64,000 bases of DNA from Symbiodinium microadriaticum (taxonomy: Eukaryota; Sar; Dinophyceae; Suessiales; Symbiodiniaceae): positions 295,636 through 359,635 of the forward strand of contig LSRX01000483.1 of NCBI GenBank assembly GCA_001939145.1, read 5' to 3'. The notes below the pieces were generated by a model. That model was not told where the DNA came from and searched no databases. It saw only the letters and a list, made by a program, of their open reading frames with translations. The translations under genes were made by a program, and so were the position numbers. This document shows positions 34,821 to 47,060 of the stretch, piece after piece. Position 1 is the first letter of the stretch. Each line of letters starts with the position of its first letter.

Positions 34821-35439
34821 TGGACAGGAGAAGGTACAGGAGAAGGCACGGCACCAATTTTCTCTCCAGCACTCCGTGACTCGAATCCAGCAGCCCTGCA
34901 TGAACCGGGCGTCTGTACAAGCCTAGCAGCCTGCCACCTCTTCAAGGACAGCACACGCTTCGGCCCAGCTGCCAGGAACGTCCGAACATCTTCGCAGGCT
35001 GCTTGCTGGAGTGCAAGTGGCGCACAGGGGCTAACTTTTGGAGGCCAAATGCCATACTGATACATCCTGTGTCGCATGCACCGAGCCAGCAAACGAGCTA
35101 CACCAGACCCGCAGCGTCATCGTGCAATAGGGCTTCGCATTCGAGTCCTGACCAAAAAGATCAAGCAGAGCCATGTCTCTTTTCAAACTGGTTGGCAAAT
35201 GGCTCGTCAGGCCTGTCCCAAGAATTCTGTACTGGTGATCTGTCTGCCCGGGGTTTGCACAGTCTGAGCCGCAATCTTCGATACTTGAGTGTACGAAGGG
35301 GTGTACGCTCACTGCAGATGCACTCGTCAGGGGCTGCCTGGACAGATTGTGTTGGCTGGCTGGAAGTTGAGTAATAGCCAGCTCGTTGGGACTGGGACGT
35401 CAGGCTTACAGCCATCGGGAAATTGTAGGTGTGGTGTCA

Positions 35440-35640
35440 CTGTGCCAACAGACTGCTACGGAAGGTTTCTGGATTCAGCTTCGCTACCAGGAGATACATC
35501 GTGTCCTCAAGCTGCCGGCGCTGGCCCGGCGTAAGCCTCGGACATGGCATCCACGTAAGCCCCGACCTCGACAGGCGCTGCAAAGGGGGAATCTCGTGGT
35601 GGGAGGCAGAGGTGGAATCGATGTCAGGCGGTGCAAAGGG
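35440..35640 (-). CDS. C-terminal exon of an unidentified gene
   Basis: A minus frame without an ATG reads SPFAPPDIDSTSASHHEIPP, then LTPGQRRQLEDTMYLLVAKL, then NPETFRSSLLAQ and a TGA at 35442-35440. The Pro/Ser-rich linker followed by an amphipathic helix looks like a genuine protein end. It lies between the S1P lyase and MORN gene B. Which gene it ends is unclear. Confidence 0.4.
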
Positions 35641-35669
35641 GCTCAGCCTGTAAGTGGAATCAAGCGCTT

Positions 35670-36420
35670 GTTCCAGTTATGTGTGTGTGTGTATATGAGG
35701 AGATATGTAAGCGAGCATGTATGCATGTGTGAGCATGTGCCTGTGCTTTAATTAACATGCTTGTGACAACCAAAGGTACGTACGACATATACATACATTA
35801 TGTCACCTACATAAACATATATATATATAATATATATATATATATACATACATAATAGATACACACATAAACACGTGTGTGTGTGCGTCTGTGTGTGCGC
35901 TCCTAGTTGCTTGTTTATCAGACAATTTTTTATATTACATTTACATCTACAGTTACCTTTTTGTAGTTATACAATACTCGACATATGTGCACATGCCTTT
36001 GAACTTTTGAATACATGTATGCACCAATGTGTGCGTGTGTGTGTGTGTACACGCCTGGACATGGCGTCAAACAGATGCAGGGGGGTACGGCCCTCTGATG
36101 CGACCGTACCCAACGAAGCTGTGCATCAGAGAGGGAAGCCAAGCCTGATCAGCTTGGTGTACCTGCAAAGGAAGGCCAGCCCAAAATACCCCAAAAACGC
36201 TGTTGTTTCCATCATTGGCCTCAATGATTCTGTACGGTTGCTGTAATCTGTCATTGCATTAGGATGCTCGAGGTTCGCCTCATCAGTTCTTGCCAAGCCT
36301 AAGTGTGTGTGTGTGTGTGTGTGTCCGACGGACATCCGAAGGTGACAGCATAAAGATTTACAGCATGTACATGTATGTATGCGTTTGTCCACACATAGAC
36401 GGATAGATCATTCAACACAT
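35670..36420. repeat. TG/TA microsatellite region
   Basis: (TG)n at about 35680-35692, (TA)n at 35815-35845, (TG)n near 35874-35900, 36030-36050 and 36304-36323, with ATGTATG words between. It resembles 2.3-3.1 kb in composition. The Cys/Val-rich ORFs are translated repeat. Confidence 0.75.
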
Positions 36421-36507
36421 GACAGATGGAGCTGCACATTTTCGCTGGTACACGAGGATACTGAAAATTCATCTTACACAGCTGGTGACATGACGCTTGT
36501 TGCTTAC

Positions 36508-39500
36508 TTATCCCATGAACCGTTTGGTCGGATTTATCAGCTCTAGACCTCCGCGCAGCTGTAAGCCGCCGGCAGCATCCTCAATGAATGCAGCTGGAAG
36601 AGTGGCAGCCATGCCTGTCACGAGAATTTCCTGCCGACCTGACTAACTCTCGCACTACCTCTATTGGTGATTACACTTTACCTCATGCTTTGGCAATACT
36701 AGCTGATAGAGTGCTCGGCGGCGTCTTCTCTTCTTACTGATCTAATAGGAGTGCGTGTGTGCACTTATTGCCGCAGTTTGGATTGATCTTATTGAAGAGC
36801 AAGGGCCTCTCTCCCCGAATCTGAGATTTCTCTGTCCTCTTAGGATTGCACATATCCTTGGATTCTGCTACGACGACAATGACGACTCCCAATGACGAGC
36901 ACGAGGACGACGACTGTACATACTGCTACTCGATGCTTCAAATCACTGTGGCGTTCTCCGACCGACCTGGGCTCTTGCTGAGGCTCTCACCATACATGCC
37001 GGCAGTCTTTTTGAACTTGTCCGGATCTCCTCGAGCTTCTTGCACCGCTTGCACTGCAGCCTTTCACCAAGACATTGGAAAGCCCGCGTTCACTTCCGGT
37101 GTCACTTGGCAGTGTCTCTAACATGCCTCAAGATCAATGAGAAACTGCTTGGCGTTCTTTGCGGTGAGCAGGGTCCTAAAGAATCAACATGGTCGTCCTG
37201 CACGGCTTGAGAGGGTCAAATCTGAGGTCATCGCACTGCAAGATGAACGCATGCTGGATTCTGGCCTGCGGTTGTGAAGGCACTGGAGTTCTTGAAAAAG
37301 TGAAGCCACTTGGATGAAGTACCAAGGCAACGGCAAGTGGCCAGTTCCCAGCCAGATTGCCTTGGGCTGCGCTGTCGCAAGACCCACCATGACAAGCAGG
37401 AAACAAGCAAACTGCTTGGGCTAGGAGCTGTTTCAGGCAGTCAGCCACAGCATAGCAGCTGAAGCCTTAGCAGTAGCTCTTCTATTTGGGGGCTTTCACG
37501 GTAAGCCTAAGCTCTGCTCGTGGCCTGCGCCTGCGTCCGTGTCGAAGGCCACTACGCACACCTGGAGCTCACGTGATTCATGAACTCAGCCGCAGGGTTC
37601 TCTGCCTCGGCTCGCCCCACCACGTGGATCCCTGGAATCTTCTTGATACCTGCCAAGAAGGCCGGGACGATGAGGCGCCGCGATCAAGGCGCGACTCGAG
37701 AATCCGAGCCTTCTGCGATCTGCCTTGCAGCACCAACGATTTGCCGGGTTGTCTCGACGTAGCCTTCTACACCGAACCTGAGGAAGTGCTGAGAGTGGTA
37801 TCCAAAGTGCAGGCTGTTAACTCTGGGTGGCGCCTGCACATCGCAGCCCACGTGGCGGCTACGGGGCCACCAGGTCGTGAGCCTGTCCTCGGCTAAGGCA
37901 TCCCCCTCTGCTCTTGGGCCTGTGAAGCTAAGCTTCGAGCATGGTGGGCGTCGCATAGATACCTCCGGACCAGTCGGTCAAGTAGCAGTACATGTGATGG
38001 CCTGGGCGGGTGGCATGCATCATTCATCTCGGGGATCTTTCACCACGTGATACTACAGGCTCCATGCTACATGCCAGGGAATGTGCTTGGCTTCGCATGA
38101 TGTGCAACTTTGTGTTGCGTCCGTCGCTACTGCAAGGTTGGACGGCCAAGTAAGAATTGCAGCACACATGCTGCTCTAAAAAGTGGCGCCGGGAGCACGG
38201 CGCAGTTCCCGGCTCGAAAACATCACCTCAGCAGCTGCGTGCAGCAAGATACACCCGCTTTCCAGTCGTGGGATAGTCTGAGGATTCTGCCACTGAGCTT
38301 CCCTTTGGAGCGAAACCGTACTTGTGAGGATCACATGAGATTGATGTGACCTGGATTGGCAGAGATCACGTAAACAGACGAAGCTGAGCGGTTGAGCTCG
38401 GAGCCCCAGGAACTCTGAAGTCGAAGGGCGGCAGGGGGTAGCCGGCCTGAGCTCTTAAACCTCCCGCTCTGGAGTGGACAGTGAGGTTTCGGCCTTCTCC
38501 ATGAATGGAACGAGGAAGCCCCCCAGGCAACCTTGAGCTTAAGCAAACGCCCTAGGTGGCTAAGGCAGCCTGTCCGAATGCAGCAGGGCTGCAGTCCACG
38601 TGGAGCCCAACATTGTGCTTCTTGGCGATCTGAAAAGGCATGCACCAGTTCGAAAGGAAGCGAATCTCGCAGCCTCGCAGCGCACCTTTCCCATGCTTTC
38701 GATCGGATCCACGGTCCCATGCGCATATTGGCAACAAGAGCCTGACAAGGGTCGGATGAGCTTTGCCGCAAGAGGCCGCGTGCTGCACTATCACGAGCTG
38801 GGGTGAGGCCTACAATGGCAACGGTGTTGCTATCGATGAGCTGCTCCAGGTGCTTCAGATCCACAGCCATGTCTTTGTCGGTTCTGGCCTTCTTCACCTC
38901 AGACTGTTCGAGCCGCGCAATGCCTTCCGACTGGTGGAACTGCTGCAGCCAGCTCAACCCTAGTTTGGGAGCCGGACAAAGATCTTGAAATACTTCCCTG
39001 CCTCCCGGAGGGCTGGGACCGTTCATGCTCCGGACTGACGGCGCTCCACGGGAGACCACGACGCAAAGAAGAGATTTGTTGCAAACGATATGACCACATG
39101 CTCGTTACGGCAACGGGTTGGCTTCAGGACAGGGCGCCATCGCCTTGTCAAAAGCGGCATGCGCCGTGTTGCACACGACAATGTTTGGCTCCTGTAAAAA
39201 GTGTGGCATAATATCCCTTGAAACTGTTCCGCTTCTCATCATCCGGCGCACCCGAATGCCCTTTTCGGCAGCTCCCCAGTCACGATGTGCTTTCATGGCC
39301 ATCAGGATGCTCCTTAAGTTAGGACAAATCTCGGACAAACTAAGTCAAATGAACCTGACAAGAAAAGTGCTTGCTAAGCTCATGAGAACCAGGCTCAGTC
39401 CCTCCAGTTGTGAAAGCTCCGCCTTCGTGTAGCTGGGCATTTCCGAATGGGACTCGAAGATTGATTGATGGATGCGGCACTATTGCGACAGGGGCACAAG

Positions 39501-40291
39501 CATCTTCGCCGCCATTGTACATGTTTATGACCATCCGCACAACCTGAAGACATATGGCTTCCAACAAAGCTTGTCGGAGCCAGTTGCGACGTCTCGGCAC
39601 CTCGGCGTCCATCTGCCGCAAGGACCTGACACCCCGAAGAGCGAGGTGCTGACAAGCTGAGCTCGGACGAGTTTTGAAGAACCGTGGCGGGTTTGCGGAT
39701 GCAAGTCCGGATGCAAGGGGTTGCAGAATGCCCACTTGGAAAACACCTTTCCAATAAAGTCGTAGTGCCTTCAGCATTCGCTGAGTTCAAGGCTGCGGCT
39801 CGCGACGGGCTCGCGTTGCTCATGAGCCCCGGACTCCTGCCCGCCGTGGTACACGGCACCCGTGATCTTTCCGCAGGTCCAGCGTGTGGTGTCCTGCGCT
39901 GTCGCACTGCTATCGCTGTCGCCTCTAAGCCCTGTGAGCAGAGCCATCTTCCCGACTGAGGCCCCAACCAGCTGCTTACGCTGCTCGATTAACGTCAGAA
40001 TCTCCTGAATTCCCACAGACGGCACTCCAGTGTCGGCATCTATCCGAATCCCAAGTTTTGCCTGATCCGGGATACCTTTGCCAGGCAGGTGCATTCGTGG
40101 GTCCGTGAGATCCTGCAAAGTCTCTGAACTGATTTATTCTTCTTCCTCCTCCTCTTCTTCCTGTCGGGGCCCACCTTGGAGAAGGCGGCCCTCATGTCGG
40201 TTTGTGTCTTCAGCATCTCTTTCTGGAGCTTCGCCTGAACCTCGTGTGGCAAGGCAGCACGTAGAATTTCCACAAGCTCGCCCGCTTTGGG
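36508..40291 (-). CDS. Sphingosine-1-phosphate lyase (PLP-dependent), multi-exon, nearly complete
   Basis: S1P lyase cleaves sphingosine-1-phosphate to hexadecenal and phosphoethanolamine with pyridoxal phosphate, normally at the ER. Exons in order: 40291-40175 (ELVEILRAALPHEVQAKLQK); about 40015-39970 (GVPSVGIQEILTLIEQRKQ); about 39898-39840 (RWTCGKITGAVYHGG); about 39744-39690 (SKWAFCNPLHPDLHPQTR); MDAE|VVRMVINMYNGGEDAC|GAFTTGGTE|SILMAMKAHRDWG (39630-39255); PNIVVCNTAHAAFDKA (about 39190); DLKHLEQLIDSNTVAIV (about 38860); YAHGTVDPIESMGK (about 38720); KKHNVGLHVDC|CLGGFLVPFM (38640-38500); GYPLPPFDFRVPG; VTSISCDPHKYGFAPKGSSV (about 38350-38290) with the Schiff-base Lys in HK; YLTDWSGGIYATPTML (about 37985); SRPGGPVAATWAAM; GYVETTRQIVGAARQIAEG; AGIKKIPGIHVVGRAEAE; NPACVHLAV; LTAKNAKQFLIDL; and VQEARGDPDKFKKTAGMYG. 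A possible last exon is 36655-36508 (ILVTGMAATLPAAFIEDAAG, stop). An N-terminal membrane helix was not found. Several donors are GC. Confidence 0.88.
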
Positions 40292-40339
40292 CTGAGGAGC
40301 TTGCCATCGGCAGCTTCTTCAGGTAAGGCATCACAAGGT

Positions 40340-40990
40340 CTCAGGGGGAAAAGATCGACCGAAGAACTTCACCTCGGCCAACTGGGCTCCAAACCCACGA
40401 AGAACGCCTTCAAGCCCTCGTGCCTGCACAGGGCACGCTGGATTTCTTAGCTTCACAGCCGAACACACAGAGAGGATAAGAATCGTCACTTCGTTTCACT
40501 TCCTGGCTGTAGTGCTAGGTCCGATATGACTGCTCCTGGGCTTTATCGGGATGGCCTTCATTGATGGAGACCACTCAAAAAGCTGCATGCGGTTGTTGCG
40601 CCAATGATTGTCAATGGTTGCCTACAGTACATGCCAATGTTTCACTGGCATCTCTGCGACAGCTGCTTCTATATCTGACCTCATAATCCTCATACACGTA
40701 GCAGTCTGGGCTGTCGCAGTGCCTCATGATCCATCTGAGGCGCGCCAAGAGCTTCACCTGGCATCACCATCTGATTCCCTGCACGTCACTTTTTCCTCCG
40801 CAACTGCGGCAGCGCCACAGCAAGCGCCAACAGGGCACTCCTGCGAAGGATCTCATACGGCCTCGGTACTCGGCCAGTTTGGCTCTCGATAGTGCCATGC
40901 AAGCGTCTGCGCATGTCTGCGCTTTGGAGCATGGCTCCATGCCACGGAACCATTGATTCAAGGCCTTGGGAGCAGAAGGGTGACTGAGGG
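40340..40990. other. Spacer; weak minus frame near 41020-40770
   Basis: The minus frame reads HPSAPKALNQWFRGMEP and CADACMALSRAKLAEYRGRM, coding-like but without a recognised pattern. It could be the 5' end of the lyase gene or the 3' end of the MORN A exons. Confidence 0.25.
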
Positions 40991-40999
40991 CGTTCAGAT

Positions 41000-41900
41000 C
41001 CAGAAGGGCCCGGCATCCCACTCAGCTCCTGACATTCCTCAACGGGCGTTCCAAAGTCAAGATCATGATCGCGGAACCAGCTTTCTTTGGAGGCTTATCT
41101 TCAAGAAGGAGGGTGATCAAAGTCGGTGGCACCGATACGGCCAGGACTAACAGACGCTTTCTTCAGAAGCCGTCGAATGCCACAGAAAGGTCCCGACCTA
41201 CACGAACAAGATGTCTTGATTTGGCATCGAACGACTCTACGGGTCAGCTGTGGGCCCAAATTTGGCATGAGGCTGCTGCTGGCAGTTGACAGACCCAGAA
41301 TACGCCACAGGTACCATGCATCGGGAGCCAAGAGTGGAAAGCCTTCAATGTACAGATGTGAAGAACACAGGGCCTCCACATCCCAATGTAGCGATCTCCA
41401 TCTCCATGGGCAAAACTGCCCATACCAGTCCTTCAGGATCCGAGCAGTCCAGAGAACTGCACAGGGTTTCTGCGCAAAGCAGAGTTTATGTGCTCTCAGT
41501 TCACGACACCACGTTGTTCTTCCACTCACCAATGTACTCGGCACCTTTCATGCTGTAAGCCACTCTGAGCGCGGCAGCCGGAGTGAATAGCAATCAAGCT
41601 GGCTGCACCATCCGGCCAAGTCTGTTTGCCCAGGCCATCTCGAGCATTTCCTAACCACTGCCTGGCAGTGGAAGCCAGGGAGCCAGCAAGTGCAGGCATG
41701 ATAAATACCTGCACGCCATCAAACTGAGCCAGGCACCCATCGTACACAGCACCCGTCTTGAACACATGCCTCTTGCGGGCACGCCTCAGCGACACGCGTG
41801 AATCTCGGGGAACCGCCGGCACAATGCATACCATGCACTCGAGGCTGGTGACAGTTTGACTCACATCCCCACGAGCCTTTACATCCGGCAAACCTCTTTT
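41000..41900 (-). CDS. MORN-repeat protein A, scattered exons
   Basis: Minus-strand exons with MORN motifs: about 41762-41715 (KTGAVYDGCL), about 41660-41610 (NARDGLGKQTWPDGA), about 41550-41515 (KGAEYIGEWKNN) and about 41435-41380 (TGMGSFAHGDGDRYIGMW). Together these are at least two to three repeats of the Y-x-G-x-W/F...G-x-G type. The 5' and 3' ends are not defined, and no accessory domain is visible. It is transcribed in the same direction as the S1P lyase just downstream. Confidence 0.55.
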
Positions 41901-41984
41901 GGGGTGCTCCGGGTTTCCTCGTAGATCTCCGGCGAAAGCAACTTGAGTAACTCAGGCTTCCTTTAAAATCAGGCACGGTATCAT

Positions 41985-42930
41985 TTAAGATTGCAGGGTG
42001 TCAGCATTTTTGCACTGGCGGAGCGTGCAACATGCGCGCACACATTTTCTAATTACACACAGTAAGTCTAGTATAATTTCAATGTTTTCACTTCCTAAAC
42101 TTATGACACACACCATGACATAATATACCATGTAACGAAACACGACACTTCGAGGTTTGGCGGTGTTCTCTGAATGCTTTTCAAGCAATCTCCTCAACAA
42201 TGCAAGTTTAGCAGGTGGTACCATGGGCTCACAGCAATGAGGGTCGCCAGGCTTCTGAGGGTGCTTTGCAGCTTTGCATTCTGTACAACCTACAAATCGA
42301 ACCCCGCAGGGCCATGAGATTGAATCTCTGGTGAGATTCGTAGCGTTATATATAGTTAAGTGCACTGTCGACTATAGCACTTGTTGCCTAGATTGTTCGG
42401 GTTTGCACGAGTCAGTTCATAGGACTGGTCATGCAGGAATCTTACTCTTGAGCATTGCTTGAGTGTGTTGGAAAGCTATTCGGCTGCAAGCCTTGAGACA
42501 CTGGAACGGATGACTGCGAAACTGGACTCTTGTGGTGGTCCTACAATGCAGTTTTTCGAGATTCGTTGTCGGGAGGCAATTATGACGGCAGGGAATGTGA
42601 AGATTGCAGTGCCCAAACACTTGGGATTTGTGGAGATCTCTTGAGAAATATGGCTGTACACTGTGCCAACATGGGATTGCAGTCGAAAGGGCTGGGATAC
42701 ATGTCATGTAGGTGTGTGTCTGTGTGTGTAACATTGTAGCACATGCTCAAAGCATCCTACTCCGACCATGCTTTTGGACACGCAGACGCAGCTCTCGAAC
42801 CGCGGACCATCAACGAACTAGGACACAGGCACGAGTGGTCCACCTCCAAAATGCTGAAGGTTCTGTAGCTCTCCAGCCTCTAGACAGGTAGCTCGCTTTG
42901 GAGAGGTTTAGGGTCTCACAGCTTTGAGCC
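41985..42930. other. AT-richer spacer without a gene
   Basis: Base composition is lower in GC than the neighbours. Short frames on both strands lack exon character. A TGTGTGTG run lies near 42713-42730. Confidence 0.4.
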
Positions 42931-42934
42931 TCTT

Positions 42935-43662
42935 TCAGGAAGTAGTTCGCGGCCAACGATTCCGACGTACCGTCATCAGCCTAAGCATCTTGATGTTGCC
43001 AAAGGCAGACCACAGGATGCATCTCCGGTTCGCTTGTGTCCAGCATTCAGCCCTCCACAGCCACCGGTGTGTCCCCGGCATCCGAGCCTCAAAATCTGAC
43101 AGTGACATGGCAAGTTGCAGAGCATGGCAGAGAGATGTGCCGCGAAGGTCTTTGGCTTCGGATAGACCTTGGGCAATACACAAAACGCACCAACAAAAAC
43201 TGGACAGTGGAGCTGCGCTGCGATGGCTTCGCGGTCACTCGGGCGCAAGGCTGGATGCTACCGCCTGCCTTGGCTGTGAAGGCAACTGGGACATGACTGG
43301 GGCATCTCGTGTCACTAGCAGTCAGGGCGGCTGCTTCTGATCGCCGTCCTTCAGTCGGACGGAGCTGGGAGCCGCATCCTGACAGAAGAGGCGTGAGGTC
43401 TTGGAATGCGCATGGAATGCATCTTCGAATGCATGAGACGCTCACGGCTCCATCGAAGCCACGGTTCAGAGGCTCCACCTGAACCAAGAACAGTGCTCTC
43501 GTTACAGCCACAGGCCGACAGTGCAGACGATCCTGAGGAGCCCCGGAGGTGTCGTACTGCTCTTTTCGGGACCGTGGTCTCATTTCCGAATGCTGCACCG
43601 CACTTCCTCAGCGACTGGCAAAGCTCCGGAGCCAAAGCATCCTCAACAGCACTTAATGCCAA
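42935..43662 (-). CDS. Coding-like exons, unidentified
   Basis: An exon-like frame at 43662-43351 reads ALSAVEDALAPELCQSLRKC and AFGNETTVPKRAVRHL, and a second at 43150-42935 reads LSDFEARMPGTHRWLWRAE. Both look like protein rather than repeat but match no family I know. The link between the two is a guess. Confidence 0.3.
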
Positions 43663-44406
43663 CCTCCGAGGCCGCAGAAGGAATCAGCATGACAAACAGA
43701 GGCCTCAAACAGCAAAGCATTCAGGACTTGAGATCATGGACCTTGCTGCCCGAGCTTTTCTGAGCTTCTTGCTCCCATGCTGCAGGGCGAGCACTATCAC
43801 TCTGATTCACGTGTCTACCCTCCTCTCTTGGGCTTCTTCTGGCTGTTTCCTGTCCGGACTAAAGGGTATCGGATGGCTGCGTGCACCAACGACAGGCTGT
43901 GTCTCTCGGCAGTGCGCCGGTGGGGTCTTTCCTTTGCGATGCAAGTGCTATAGAGCGCAAAAGAACAGCTGTCGCGTCGAGAAAATGCGAATCAATGCTC
44001 GGCACAGGAACAGGGAACTCTCAACATGTGTGGAGTATCGCAGGCGGCAAGGCAAGGCTGGGCAGGAGGCAGGGCCGCAGATTCACTTGCATCGGCCCAG
44101 AACAAAAGAGAAGGCACTTTTCCTCCAAGCAACTTGTACAATGAGTACCTTTGCTCATATCTATGAATCCTACGGAACGCTGGAACGTTGAGCCCACCAC
44201 TTCCACGCACGACTACGGGGCTGGGGTCCGTAAACCGGACATGTAACCGCAGCCGCTTTCAGTCCCCCGAGCTCTGCGAATCCCTGCCTCAGGCCAGGGC
44301 AGGCTGAAAGCTCCGGCCCAAAGCACGAAAGCATGGCGTCTGAGCCAGCAGCCCCCTCCTCTCTGGCCAAACCAAGCCTGTCCCCCGTTGCAGATCTAGC
44401 GATGGC

Positions 44407-44760
44407 TCATGTTTCAAGCGGCGGTCCTCCAGCTCCATGAGACCTGGAAGCGATCGCAAGAAGCCTCTTCGATTCTTCTTTCTCTCCGAGGCTCTCGCGT
44501 GCTCGCTCCTCGCGTTCGGTCTCCTCCAGCTCGGCGATGCGGGCTGCATCCTGGGCACAGACACTCTCGGTCTCGACGACTAACTTTCTCAGCGAGAAAC
44601 TCCTTCGCTCAGAGCCAAACCCACGCAAGTTGCGCTCGAGTTCGCTCTGCTTCGGCCTCGGAGGCGAAATCCAACTCTTTGTGGCAGCCCACATGCACCA
44701 ACGGCTGTCTGATATGTGTGTACTCTTCGAAAAACATACCCCGGGTTTGGAAGAAGACAA
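44407..44760 (-). CDS. Coiled-coil C-terminal exon, unidentified
   Basis: The minus frame reads KQSELERNLRGFGSERRSFS, AQDAARIAELEETEREERAR and LGEKEESKRLLAIASRSH, with a stop near 44407. The Glu/Arg/Leu heptad-like pattern suggests a coiled coil. The upstream exon may be the alternative frame at 44812-44690. No other domain is seen. Confidence 0.4.
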   Translation of the reverse strand: MSSSKPGVCFSKSTHISDSRWCMWAATKSWISPPRPKQSELERNLRGFGSERRSFSLRKLVVETESVCAQDAARIAELEETEREERARESLGEKEESKRLLAIASRSHGAGGPPLET

Positions 44761-44814
44761 GCCGGCACCGCTTCCTGCCTGAAACCGGCACAGCTAAGAG
44801 CATTCCAGTCACCC

Positions 44815-45740
44815 TCCTAGTCCTTTCTCCAAGACTGACCGTCCGTCAAATGTCGTGCTTGTGGTTGCAACTTACTGAATGGCTCTTAGATGCTCCTAGC
44901 TGCATCATCGCTTTCAACAATCAAGCCTTGTTTCGTACCGAGTGTAAACGAGCCTTCCAGGATCCTCAGATCTCTACAGCTGGCAGGCTGAGATGCTACT
45001 GGGGCACTGCCTCCCAGAGGCAGTTGCTAACAGCAGAACCGAAGAAAATGACCTCAATGTCTGATGTGTTGTCCCGAGGGCTCCCAAGCACTTTTGGGAT
45101 CCTCATGCAAACTTGCTGGTGCAGGGGGGGGCCTTTAACCAAAACAAAAGACCACATTCGTCCCGATTAACCCTGCTGTTGCTCGTGACAACCTACACAG
45201 AAACTGCACTCCCAACAAACAACAGGCAGGGAGGCCGACCAGAGCCAGCTCTGCCTGCAGGCGGCTTCTTGCAAAGCTTGGCTGGCTGCAACCAGTAGGC
45301 ATGATGCATGCATTGATGATGCATTGAAGCACTGCTTCTGTGTCTTCTCTGGTCTTACAGGACATCATACGGTACTGCAAGTGGGCAGTGTTCTTGCCAT
45401 CCATTGCTTTATCATGTCGTACTTTTATTGGTGTAATTCCAAACGCATTTCTAGCATTGTCACATATATCAAGAAACTTACACAGCACAAGCTGTTCTTA
45501 CAACTTCAATTGTGAAGAACTGTGTGGCCTATGTACGTTCGACACATGTCAGATGCTGGTATCTAGCTGCATAGGCTCTTGTACATCTTTTATGCGTGCA
45601 TACAGTGTGATGTATCATGTCGTGCGTGCAATTCTGCGGCAGGATGTTCAAAATTCGAATACACATCTTCTAACATCATGATTCAGAATCATCATGAAGG
45701 AATTATCTGAAAGCAAAAACATCCAAATCTTCAGAAAGCG
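44815..45740. other. Spacer with one weak minus frame
   Basis: The minus frame at about 45480-45330 reads FLDICDNARNAFGITPIKVR and TREDTEAVLQCIINACI, protein-like but unmatched. 45400-45690 is lower in GC than its surroundings. Confidence 0.25.
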
Positions 45741-45759
45741 GCTCCAAGATGCACATCAG

Positions 45760-47060
45760 ACCCGTTTGTCTGTATTCTCTCGTTTCTCCGCTGGCCCGAG
45801 GCGCCTCCGCTTCATCGAGCTTCTTCTGTTCTTCCGATATGGCAGTGGCCTCGAGGGATCCACGATCTGCGAGCAGCAACAGGCTCAGCCTGATCTTCTC
45901 GCTTCACTTAGGGTCCAGCTACGAGGGATGCCTGCTCACGGTTGCGTTTCCGAGCATGGCAAAGATTTTCATGCTGCTCAAAGCGATGCCTCAGATGGAA
46001 TGAGGCAAAGCCCCACGACGATGGCTACCGTAATGACCTGACATCTGGGCAGAGGAGCCGTGTCCCACCTGAAAAACCGCATCCCGAGGCTCCATCGAGA
46101 CGTCCGGCAGCCCTCGGCAGAAAAAGGGCTGCTCTCCGTACTCTCCGTTCCCAAGTGGGCTCGACTGCTAAGGTGCCCACGTCATCGGCTCAATGTCTCC
46201 GAACCCGACCGTGGAGAGTGCAATCACACTGAAGTAGAAAGACGAGAAGATGTCTGCAAACCTTCCAGAGGGCAGCGGGCCCAGAATGCGTGCTTGTGGC
46301 TGTTGTGATGCCAGAGACACCCTGGCCACCGTAAGAAGCAGACTGCGGATTCACCGTATGCTCGGCTTCGTAGCACAGCCTGTAAAGTCTGAGCAGAGCA
46401 GACTTGGGGTTGGGCTCGGTGCGACACCCCACCCGGCGGTGACGAAGATCAGTGTAAAGACCACGCCGAATGTTCGGAAGACCTCTGGCTCCATGGATCT
46501 ACGACTACATACGAGTACCAGGAAGTCCAACAGTGGCCTGCAACTGGTAGGACTTGACTCCTCGGAGGCCATCCTCGTAGGGCTTCGCCTGCCGTGACTT
46601 TTTCGGAGAGCTAGAACCGCTAGGAATGTTCCCATGCCTGATCGGGTCCGATCAGGATCTGCAGGAAACTCCGGAAAGCCTGACAAAGGCTTTCATTCAC
46701 ATTCTGTGATGTTTGCTTTTCGATCGGTCTGAAAGTTGTTGCTCCATGCACATGGCAAGATGAAGATAGACGGACGCACCTTCGGCCGGAAGAAGCCTTA
46801 GCCGAGCCCTCTGCATCCCGAAGCTCTCAGCTGCTCCCAATCTTCCTCCAGTCACGGAACGATAGATCCTCAGGACGCGAATCAGCTTCAGGAAGTTGAG
46901 CTCCATGGAGCTGATGGAGGGAACCTCAAGCGTCTCCCCAGAGACACAAGCGTAGCATGGCGCCGCACAACGCAGCAACATGCTTCTCAGTCCCCGACCC
47001 AAGGCCGAAGCAGAAAGGGCAGAACACCAATCAGGTCAACTATCCTTGGATAGCAGTTGC
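45760..47060 (-). CDS. Voltage-gated potassium channel, S3 to S6 and C-terminal coil
   Basis: The channel conducts K+ across a membrane on depolarisation. Exon pieces in order on the minus strand: RIVDLIGVLPFLLRPWVGD (S3, about 47045-46990); ELNFLKLIRVLRIYRSV (S4 with spaced Arg/Lys, about 46905-46855); EVFRTFGVVFTLIFVTAG (S5, about 46490-46430); YEAEHTVNPQ (turret, about 46350-46320); SFYFSVIALSTVGF then GDIEPMTW (pore helix and filter, about 46265-46195); VITVAIVVGLCLIPSE (S6, about 46042-45995); then a hydrophobic/acidic cytosolic segment with EEQKKLDEAEAP (about 45920-45760). The selectivity filter is TVGFGD, the K+-selective form with GFG. S1-S2 were not identified with certainty. Only four basic residues are obvious in S4. 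5' and 3' ends are open. Confidence 0.82.

Noticed and set aside
43406..44191. 261-codon plus-strand ORF
   Set aside because: No pattern is recognised; the minus frame at 43662-43351 has better exon character and fits the local direction.
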